Shown here in pieces: positions 1-5,683 of a stretch of 10,621 nt of DNA; the stretch's first letter is position 1, and every line of letters starts with the position of its first letter. The notes beneath the pieces were generated by a model that ran no database searches, was not told the origin of the DNA, and saw nothing but the letters and a program-made list of their open reading frames with translations. The position numbers were made by a program, and so were the translations under genes. Source of the DNA: Comamonadaceae bacterium (lineage in GTDB: Bacteria > Pseudomonadota > Gammaproteobacteria > Burkholderiales > Burkholderiaceae_C); NCBI GenBank assembly GCA_947460065.1, contig CANHGF010000055.1, forward strand, positions 1 to 10,621, read 5' to 3'.

Positions 1-696
1 ATCGTCGGCCATCTCGAGCGCGGTGCCAAGCGCGTCATCGTGGCGGCGCCGGTGAAGACCGGGGGTGTCCTCAATGTGGTGGTCGGGGTCAACGAGCACC
101 AGTACGACCCGAGCAAGGACCGCATCGTCACGGCTGCGTCGTGCACCACCAACTGCTTGGCGCCGGTGGTCAAGGTCGTGCATGAAAACCTGGGCATACG
201 GCACGGGCAGATCACCACCATCCATGACCCGACCAACACCAATGTGGTGGTCGATGCGCTGCACAAAGACCTGCGCCGCGCCCGCAGCGCGATGATGAGC
301 CTGGCGCCCACCACCACCGGCAGTGCCACTGCGATTGCGCTGATTTACCCCGAACTCAAGGGCAAACTCAATGGCCACGCGGTTCGCGCGCCCGTGCTCA
401 ACGCCTCGCTGACCGATTGCGTTTTTGAGCTGCAACGCCCGACCACCGCCGAGGAAGTAAACGCCCTGTTCAAGCAGGCCGCGGCCGGGCCGCTGGCGGG
501 CATCCTAGGCTACGAGGAGCGACCCCTGGTCAGCGCCGACTATGCGCGCGACACCCGCAGCGCCATCGTCGACGCGCCCTCGACCTTGGTGACCGACGGT
601 ACGCTGCTCAAGGTCTATGCTTGGTACGACAATGAGATGGGCTATGCCTGTCGCATGGTCGATCTGGCCTGCCACCTGGAGCGTGCCGGCCTTTGA
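1..696 (+). CDS. gap: ArsJ-associated glyceraldehyde-3-phosphate dehydrogenase, 3' part
   Basis: The reading frame is open from the first base, so the gene is cut at its 5' end. The 231 residues seen are the catalytic domain; compared with a family length near 335, roughly 100 residues (the NAD-binding Rossmann part) are missing. The active-site cysteine lies in SCTTNCLAP (codon 142-144) and the catalytic histidine in [10 protein letters not shown] (codon 223-225). The C-terminal [15 protein letters not shown] is the usual GAPDH end. The HDPTNTN segment and KDLRRARS fit the GAPDH paralogues that accompany arsJ rather than the housekeeping enzyme, an assignment that leans on the arsJ gene 46 bp downstream. 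In that system the enzyme uses glyceraldehyde 3-phosphate and arsenate to make 1-arseno-3-phosphoglycerate in the cytoplasm, which ArsJ exports. The promoter and any arsR/arsC would lie upstream of the window. A glycolytic role in addition is possible. Confidence 0.9.
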   Translation: MVGHLERGAKRVIVAAPVKTGGVLNVVVGVNEHQYDPSKDRIVTAASCTTNCLAPVVKVVHENLGIRHGQITTIHDPTNTNVVVDALHKDLRRARSAMMSLAPTTTGSATAIALIYPELKGKLNGHAVRAPVLNASLTDCVFELQRPTTAEEVNALFKQAAAGPLAGILGYEERPLVSADYARDTRSAIVDAPSTLVTDGTLLKVYAWYDNEMGYACRMVDLACHLERAGL

Positions 697-743
697 TGGA
701 AGCTCAGCGCGAGCTCGTAAGCTCCTTGCGCGGTCCCTTTTGA
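696..743 (+). other. 15-codon mini-ORF bridging gap and arsJ
   Basis: An ATG at 696 overlaps the gap stop codon (TGATG at 694-698). Its frame runs 15 codons ([15 protein letters not shown]) and ends in a TGA at 741-743 that shares its last base with the arsJ ATG (TGATG at 741-745). No ribosome binding site is visible before arsJ. The mini-ORF could carry terminating ribosomes from gap to arsJ by re-initiation. It may equally be chance; the peptide itself resembles nothing I know. A 5-bp hairpin (GAGCT, 4-nt loop, AGCTC, 711-724) lies inside it. Confidence 0.25.
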
Positions 744-1966
744 TGCAGTCTGCAGTTCGTCATTACGCCATCGTCACATCGGCCTACTGGGGCTTTACCC
801 TGACCGATGGCGCCTTGCGCATGCTGGTGCTGCTGCACTTTTACAAGCTGGGTTATTCGGCCATCACCTTGGCCTTCTTGTTTCTGCTTTATGAGGCGGC
901 CGGCATTGTGGCCAATCTGTTGGGCGGCTGGCTGGCGGCGCGTCACGGCATTACCCGCATGCTGGTGGTGGGGCTGAGCACACAGATCGTCGGCTTTATC
1001 GTGCTGTCGGCGCTGCAGCCTGGCTGGAGCGCGGCCATGTCGGTGGCTTGGGTGGTGTTGGCTCAGGGTATATGCGGCGTGGCCAAGGACCTGACCAAGA
1101 CCGCCAGCAAGTCGGCCATCAAGCTCACCCAGGCGGCCGCTCAGGAGCAGGGCAGTGGCCAGCTTTTCAAATGGGTGGCCTGGTTCACCGGCAGCAAGAA
1201 CGCGATGAAGGGTCTGGGCTTTTTCCTGGGCGGTCTGCTGCTGCAGACCCTGGGCTTTCAAGGTGCCTTGTGGTCTATGGCTGCATTACTCAGCCTGGTG
1301 CTTGCGGGCGTGCTGTTGAGTCTGCCGCGCCTGATGGGCAAGGCCCGTGCATCGCGCTCGGCGCGTGAACTGTTTGCCAAAGGCCCGGGCATCAACACCC
1401 TGGCTGCCGCTCGGGTTGTGCTCTTCGGCGCGCGCGATGTCTGGTTTGTGGTGAGTCTGCCCGTTTTTTTATACGCCGCCGGCTGGACCTTCACCATGGT
1501 GGGCTCCTTCCTGGCGGCTTGGACCGTAGGCTATGGCTTGGTGCAGGCGCTGGCGCCGCGCTGGGTCAAACGCAGCGCCGACGGCCTGAGCACCGAGGTG
1601 CCGGCTGCCAGGACCTGGTCTGCGGCGCTGGCGGTGGTGCCGGCGGCCATGGCCTTGGCCCTGAGCCTGCACTGGGGCCCAGCCACCGCCGTAGTGGTGG
1701 GCGGCCTGGTCTTGTTTGGTTTTGCTTTTGCGGTCAATTCTTCGGTGCATTCCTACCTCATCTTGGCCTATGCCGGCAGCGAGAAGGCCGCCGAGGATGT
1801 GGGCTTTTATTACGCGGCCAATGCGCTGGGCCGTTTTTCAGGCACCTTGCTGTCGGGCTTGCTCTACCAGTGGGGCGGTCTGCTCTACGCCCTCATCGGC
1901 TCGGCGCTGATGCTCGCTGTCTGCGCCTGGCTGACCTGGCTGCTGCCCGTCAAACGAAGTTCCTGA
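743..1966 (+). CDS. arsJ: ArsJ, 1-arseno-3-phosphoglycerate efflux permease (MFS)
   Basis: A 407-residue hydrophobic protein of the major facilitator type with about 11-12 predicted membrane segments in the inner membrane. The N-terminus (VTSAYWGFTLTDGALRMLVL, then LHFYKLGYS) is the characteristic ArsJ opening, and AKDLTKTASKSAIKL near residue 120 is also typical. ArsJ exports the unstable 1-arseno-3-phosphoglycerate made by the partner GAPDH; outside the cell it falls apart to arsenate and 3-phosphoglycerate, giving net arsenate resistance. The frame is open back to 617, but that stretch overlaps gap and does not resemble protein. I chose ATG 743 because the family homology begins there and because it overlaps a stop codon (TGATG) that could couple translation; TTG 740 is an alternative. 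No clear Shine-Dalgarno sequence is seen. It follows gap by 46 bp, so the two are almost certainly co-transcribed. Length matches the family. Confidence 0.92.
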   Translation: MQSAVRHYAIVTSAYWGFTLTDGALRMLVLLHFYKLGYSAITLAFLFLLYEAAGIVANLLGGWLAARHGITRMLVVGLSTQIVGFIVLSALQPGWSAAMSVAWVVLAQGICGVAKDLTKTASKSAIKLTQAAAQEQGSGQLFKWVAWFTGSKNAMKGLGFFLGGLLLQTLGFQGALWSMAALLSLVLAGVLLSLPRLMGKARASRSARELFAKGPGINTLAAARVVLFGARDVWFVVSLPVFLYAAGWTFTMVGSFLAAWTVGYGLVQALAPRWVKRSADGLSTEVPAARTWSAALAVVPAAMALALSLHWGPATAVVVGGLVLFGFAFAVNSSVHSYLILAYAGSEKAAEDVGFYYAANALGRFSGTLLSGLLYQWGGLLYALIGSALMLAVCAWLTWLLPVKRSS

Positions 1967-2045
1967 CAGGGGCTTCGTACGCGCAGTTCAAGCAGGCTGC
2001 GTCTAAGCCTAAGGCCTGGGACGGTGCGGCGCAGCAGCAGCCCGC

Positions 2046-3092
2046 ATGACCGACAATTGGGCGATCAGATTTCACCGATTCCCAGTGCAGACCTCATCTT
2101 CTTGCGACCAGCCCCTGAGCCCCTGGCGCCTGTCCGTGGCGCCCATGATGGACTGGACCGATCGGCATTGCCGTTACCTGCACCGGTTGCTGTCCAAGCG
2201 TGCGCTGCTCTACACCGAAATGGTGACCACCGGCGTGCTGCTGCATGGCGATGTGCCCCGGCATCTGGATTTCAACGAGGTGGAGCATCCGCTGGCCTTG
2301 CAATTGGGGGGGAGCGAACCTGCCGATTTGGCGCGTTCGGCCCGCCTGGGTGAGCAGTGGGGCTATGACGAGATCAACCTGAACTGCGGCTGCCCGAGCG
2401 AGCGGGTGCAGCGCGGCGCTTTTGGGGCTTGTCTGATGGCCGAGCCCGCCACCGTGGCCGATGGGGTCAAGGCCATGCGTGATGCGGTGAGTCTGCCGGT
2501 GACGGTCAAGCACCGCATTGGCATAGACCGGGTGGAGAGTTATGAGTTCGTGCGCGACTTTGTCGGGCAGGTCAGCGAGGCTGGCTGTCAGACCTTTATC
2601 GTGCACGCGCGCAATGCCTGGTTGCAAGGTCTGAGCCCCAAAGAGAACCGTCAAATTCCGCCGCTGCGCTACGAGCTGGTGCACAGGCTTAAGCATGATT
2701 TCCCGGCGCTCACCATTGCCATCAATGGCGGGATCACCACCGGCGAGCAGGTGCAAGCGCAGCTGCAGGCCGTGGACGGCGTGATGATTGGGCGCCAGGC
2801 CTATCACCAGCCCTGGTGGCTGGCCAGTTGGGATGCTGAATTTTTTGGCCTTGCTGACCCCGGCCTGAACCGTGATGAAGTCGAAGATGCTATGGTCGAG
2901 TACATGGAGCGCCAGGCCTTAAAGGGAGTGCCCTGGTCCATGGTGGCCCGCCACATGCTGGGCCTGCGCCACGGTCAGACCGGCTCGCGCAGGTGGCGAC
3001 AGGTCTGGAGCGATCACAGGCTCAAGGGTGAAGCGCCGCGGCGGGTGTCGCAGCTGGCACGGTCCGCCATGCAAGCGGCGGTCCTTGCTTGA
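2046..3092 (+). CDS. dusA: tRNA-dihydrouridine(20/20a) synthase DusA
   Basis: An FMN-dependent enzyme that reduces uridine to dihydrouridine in the D-loop of tRNA (positions 20/20a for the DusA class) with NADPH, in the cytoplasm. The 348-residue protein shows the family's motifs in order: VAPMMDWTDRHCRYLHR (31-47, start of the TIM barrel), LALQLGGSEP (83-92), NLNCGCPSERVQRGAFGACL (111-130) with the catalytic cysteine at Cys116, VKHRIGID (FMN/phosphate contacts), FIVHARNAWLQGLSPKENRQ (a DusA signature), INGGI and MIGRQAYHQPW (FMN phosphate binding). The first ~27 residues before the conserved part are longer than strictly needed, so the start is uncertain: ATG 2046 is the first candidate after arsJ but has no good ribosome binding site. 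It lies 79 bp after arsJ on the same strand; read-through is possible, but a functional link is not implied. Confidence 0.95.
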   Translation: MTDNWAIRFHRFPVQTSSSCDQPLSPWRLSVAPMMDWTDRHCRYLHRLLSKRALLYTEMVTTGVLLHGDVPRHLDFNEVEHPLALQLGGSEPADLARSARLGEQWGYDEINLNCGCPSERVQRGAFGACLMAEPATVADGVKAMRDAVSLPVTVKHRIGIDRVESYEFVRDFVGQVSEAGCQTFIVHARNAWLQGLSPKENRQIPPLRYELVHRLKHDFPALTIAINGGITTGEQVQAQLQAVDGVMIGRQAYHQPWWLASWDAEFFGLADPGLNRDEVEDAMVEYMERQALKGVPWSMVARHMLGLRHGQTGSRRWRQVWSDHRLKGEAPRRVSQLARSAMQAAVLA

Positions 3093-3117
3093 TCTGTTGT
3101 CGGCCTGGATCCACTGT

Positions 3118-3150
3118 GCTGAGCTTGGCCGTCTAAGCAGCTTGTTTTTT
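3118..3150 (+). terminator. Possible rho-independent terminator after dusA
   Basis: About 25 bp after the dusA stop, GCT-GCTT (3118-3120 and 3123-3126, with a 2-nt bulge) can pair with AAGC-AGC (3135-3141) around an 8-nt loop, followed by TTG and six Ts (3145-3150). The stem is weak and bulged, so this is tentative. No run of As suited to terminating the convergent gene on the other strand was seen. Confidence 0.35.
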
Positions 3151-3182
3151 CGCCCGAGGGCGCGCCCCATCCGTCTCTAGGC

Positions 3183-4394
3183 TCATCTTTTGGGTCTGGG
3201 TTCAGGCAGCGCCAGCAAAGCGCCCAGGCAGATCAGCCCCAGGGCCGTACTCAGCCACAACGCCTGGCCGCCCCAGTGGTCCAACGCCACGGCAAAAGCC
3301 AGCGGTGCCAGCGCCTGCGCAAACCGGGCCGGAACCATCAACAGGCCTTGGCGCAAGGCATAGCCTTGAGCGCCAAAAAGGACCAGGGGCAACACCCCTT
3401 TGGCAATGGTCAGCACGCCGTTGCCGACGCCGTGCAGCAGCGCGAACAATGCGCCGGCCGGCGCGCCGGCGAGCATGAACAGTGCTGCGCCCAGGGGATG
3501 CATCGCACCGGCCAGTCGGGCCGATAGCAGCGGGTGCTGGTGCCGCAACACGGTGTACTCCAGCAGGCGGCCGGCCACTTGGGCCGGGCCTATCAGGCTG
3601 CCCAGCAGCAGCGCTGTGGCCAGATCTATGCCCTGTACCTGCAGCAAGCGGGGCAGATGAGCGGCCATGGCGGTGCTGATGAACCAGGTCAGCGCAAAGA
3701 TGAGGGCCAGCAGCATGGCAGCCCGCTGTTGTTGAGCGGCGCTGAGTTCCGGCTTCAGTTCGATGATCCGCTCGGGGCTGTGAGCCGCGCTTGCAGATTC
3801 CTGTGCCACTGATTCAGGGGCTGTCTGCTGTGCCTGAGGCTTACGCAAAAAACCGTACAGCGGCAGGTTGATCAGCAGGTGCACCGCCGCCCATGCAAGA
3901 CAGGCCTCGCGCCAGCCCATATTGATCTCAAGCCAGGCCGATGCCGGCCAGGCCACCGTGCTGGCCAGACCACCGAGCAGCGTGATGCCGGTGATCGGCC
4001 CGCGTGCATCGCGCCCGTAAAACTGCACCGCAGCCGCGAACGCGCCCTCGTAAAGGCCGGCGGCCATGCCCGCGCCGATCAGGCTCCAGGCGGCAAACAG
4101 CTGTAGCGCGCCCTGCGCCTGCGACAGCAGCGCTAGCGCCGCGGCCAGCAAGCCGCTGGCGAACATCAGCACCGCCCGCCCGCCGAACTTGTCCGATGCC
4201 CAGCCGGCAGCCGGGCCGAGCAGGGCTGAGACGATCAGAGCCCAGGAAAAAGCGGCGAAGACCATGCCGTTGCTTATGCCCAGATCGCGCGCCATCGGCA
4301 GGGCCAGCATGGCCGGCAGGTAGTAGGTCGAGCCCCAGGCCAGCAACTGGGCCAGTCCCAGCAGGATGACGTTGCGGTGGGGGGAGGTGGGCAT
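3183..4394 (-). CDS. MFS permease, substrate unknown
   Basis: A 403-residue inner-membrane protein with about 12 hydrophobic segments, divided by a hydrophilic loop around residues 205-235 (rich in Gln, Ala, Ser and Glu) as expected between the two six-helix halves of a major facilitator. Visible family features are LGLAQLLAWGSTYYLPAMLA at the N-terminus, GWASDKFGGRAVLMF (the loop 2-3 motif A region: D-x-x-G-G-R) and GVGNGVLTIAKGVLPLVLFG in the second half. The frame is open to a TTG at 4454, but the ATG at 4394 is preferred because conserved sequence starts just after it. No strong ribosome binding site is visible. It converges on dusA and diverges from the Pho-type promoter at 4470; those direct repeats face the other way, so they should not drive it. 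Because of the nearby gap-arsJ pair, an arsenic-related role (ArsK-like permeases are also MFS) is conceivable but only a guess. Confidence 0.85.
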   Translation of the reverse strand: MPTSPHRNVILLGLAQLLAWGSTYYLPAMLALPMARDLGISNGMVFAAFSWALIVSALLGPAAGWASDKFGGRAVLMFASGLLAAALALLSQAQGALQLFAAWSLIGAGMAAGLYEGAFAAAVQFYGRDARGPITGITLLGGLASTVAWPASAWLEINMGWREACLAWAAVHLLINLPLYGFLRKPQAQQTAPESVAQESASAAHSPERIIELKPELSAAQQQRAAMLLALIFALTWFISTAMAAHLPRLLQVQGIDLATALLLGSLIGPAQVAGRLLEYTVLRHQHPLLSARLAGAMHPLGAALFMLAGAPAGALFALLHGVGNGVLTIAKGVLPLVLFGAQGYALRQGLLMVPARFAQALAPLAFAVALDHWGGQALWLSTALGLICLGALLALPEPRPKR

Positions 4395-4469
4395 GCCGGA
4401 GTCAGTGGGGCGGAGACGAACAAGCTCAGCATAGCAGTGCGGCTGGGTCCTCAAGGATGGAGGAAGGAC

Positions 4470-4525
4470 CTGTCATAAAACTGCCTTGAAATTGACATGC
4501 AGCTGTCGCTGCCGAACCGAACAAT
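4470..4525 (+). promoter_or_regulatory. Double Pho box and -10 (PhoB-type promoter) upstream of the small ORF/olsB-like gene
   Basis: Four 7-bp units lie in the same orientation with an exact 11-bp period: CTGTCAT (4470), CTGCCTT (4481), TTGACAT (4492) and CTGTCGC (4503). The first is followed by AAAA, as in the classical Pho box. Ten bases after the last unit is AACAAT (4520-4525), 4/6 to TATAAT. PhoB promoters have this design: two or more Pho boxes replace the -35 and the -10 follows about 10 bp later. Transcription would start near 4532 and go rightward. The PhoB assignment is inference from pattern. Confidence 0.8.
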
Positions 4526-4531
4526 CCATGC

Positions 4532-4786
4532 ATGGATGCACAACACCCTCCACTCTTGACTGCCTCGAGTGTGTCGCCTGCGAGCGAGCGCATCGGTGCA
4601 GCCGCCCCCCTTTGCTCCCTCAAACAGGCCAGCCTGGTGATCCTGCAACGCACCGCGACTTACCTGGCCAGCACCCCAGGCGGCTTGCGCTTTGTTGGCA
4701 GCTCGCGCGAGGGGCTCAAGGCCTTGCAAGCGCTGGCCGGCGGCACGCTGTCCTCAACGAACCTGACCTCCCCACAGAATCCATGA
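4532..4786 (+). CDS. Small hypothetical protein, translationally coupled to the olsB-like gene
   Basis: An 84-residue frame whose TGA (4784-4786) overlaps the ATG of the next gene (4783-4785) as ATGA, a classical coupling arrangement. From about residue 31 the sequence looks like real protein (KQASLVILQRTATYLAST, then GGLRFVGSSREGLKALQALA), with G/C-rich third positions like the neighbouring genes; the first 30 residues are less convincing. I recognise no domain; no signal peptide or membrane segment is evident. The predicted transcription start (about 4532, from the -10 at 4520-4525) falls on its ATG, so either the mRNA is leaderless or translation begins at a later codon such as GTG 4571. 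The other reading frames here give Cys/Pro/Arg-rich translations that look like shadows. It may be a small partner of the acyltransferase or a leader peptide that couples translation; function unknown. Confidence 0.5.
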   Translation: MDAQHPPLLTASSVSPASERIGAAAPLCSLKQASLVILQRTATYLASTPGGLRFVGSSREGLKALQALAGGTLSSTNLTSPQNP

Positions 4787-5622
4787 ACGAACTGCTCAGT
4801 CCCGCCTCAACCCTGTCGTCCATTCATGTCCCCAGCCAGGCCGCTCACCGCCCAGCCCTTGCTCAGGGTGCGCTCGCCCCGCTGGCTGCGCGCTGCATCA
4901 AGGTCAGTTGGGCGCGCCATTTGGATGAGGTCCGGCAGGCCCAGCGCCTGCGCTATCAGGTTTTTGCCGATGAAATGGGCGCTCGTCTGAGCGGCCCGCT
5001 GGCCGGCCATGACATCGATCTGTTCGATGACTATTGCGAGCATCTGCTGGTGCGCGACAGCGACAGCAACGCAGTCATCGGCACATACCGGGTGCTCACC
5101 CCCGCGCAGGCCGCGCGAGTGGGCAGCTTTTACGCCGACCTGGAGTTTGACCTGACCCGGCTGCGCGATCTGCGCAGCCGCATGGTGGAACTGGGCCGCA
5201 GCTGTGTACATGCCGAGCACAGGCATGGCGGGGTGATTCTGGCCTTGTGGGGCGCTCTGACCCAGTTTATGCTGCGCAATCAGCTCGATGTGATGATAGG
5301 TTGCGCCAGCATCCCGATGCAGCATCAGGGCCTGGCCGCAGGCCAGGCTGCAGCGAGCATCTGGCGGCAGGTTCGGGCCACATCCCTGGCGCCGCTGGAC
5401 TGCCAGGTGCTGCCGCGCTTGCCGCTACCGGTACACCGTTTTGACGACAGCCAGGACGTGGAGCCGCCGGCGCTGATCAGGGGCTACCTGCGCCTGGGAG
5501 CCAAGGTGCTGGGCCCTCCGGCCTGGGACCCGGATTTCAATGCCGCCGATCTGCCCATGATGATGCGCACCCAGGACCTGCCGTCCCGCTACCGCCGACA
5601 TTTTGCAACCGAATTGTCATGA
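4783..5622 (+). CDS. olsB: OlsB-like GNAT N-acyltransferase (ornithine lipid synthesis type)
   Basis: A 279-residue protein of the GNAT-fold family that contains OlsB, the L-ornithine N-alpha-(3-hydroxyacyl)transferase. Conserved blocks in order are RLRYQVFADEMGARL (55-69), DIDLFDDYCEHLLV (77-90), VIGTYRVL (98-105), FYADLEFDL (116-124), VELGRSCVHAEHR (135-147) and LDVMIGCASIP (168-178). OlsB moves a 3-hydroxyacyl group from acyl carrier protein to ornithine, the first step to phosphorus-free ornithine lipids that can replace phospholipids. The substrate here is inferred; some relatives act on other amino acids or amines, and no olsA-type second acyltransferase is in the window. The frame is open upstream to 4486, but that part is not protein-like; ATG 4783 is chosen for the ATGA overlap with the preceding small ORF. 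No ribosome binding site is evident, which fits coupling. The Pho-type promoter at 4470-4525 agrees with induction by phosphate starvation. The last two codons and stop lie in the Pho box of ppk. Confidence 0.8.
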   Translation: MNELLSPASTLSSIHVPSQAAHRPALAQGALAPLAARCIKVSWARHLDEVRQAQRLRYQVFADEMGARLSGPLAGHDIDLFDDYCEHLLVRDSDSNAVIGTYRVLTPAQAARVGSFYADLEFDLTRLRDLRSRMVELGRSCVHAEHRHGGVILALWGALTQFMLRNQLDVMIGCASIPMQHQGLAAGQAAASIWRQVRATSLAPLDCQVLPRLPLPVHRFDDSQDVEPPALIRGYLRLGAKVLGPPAWDPDFNAADLPMMMRTQDLPSRYRRHFATELS

Positions 5623-5647
5623 GACGGTCACATTAAGCGACTAGATT
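5614..5647 (+). promoter_or_regulatory. Pho box and -10 upstream of ppk, overlapping the olsB-like stop codon
   Basis: TTGTCAT (5614-5620) and CGGTCAC (5625-5631) are two CTGTCAT-like units spaced by 11 bp. Ten bases later is TAGATT (5642-5647), 4/6 to TATAAT. The layout is identical to that of the other two Pho-type promoters in the window. The first unit consists of the last two sense codons of the preceding gene (TTG TCA) plus the T of its TGA stop. Predicted start of transcription is near 5654. Assignment to PhoB is inference. Confidence 0.7.
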
Positions 5648-5683
5648 CAAGGCAACAAAAGCTCCAGGCTTGTGACGCATCTC

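Noticed and set aside
4428..4454. TTGAGG and TATGCT as a promoter for the MFS gene on the minus strand
   Set aside because: The spacer is only 15 bp and both hexamers are weak matches.
4486..4782. 99-codon in-frame extension at the N-terminus of the OlsB-like protein, from a TTG
   Set aside because: The translation is Cys/Arg/Pro-rich and unlike the family, and it would begin inside the Pho box. The ATGA overlap supports ATG 4783.
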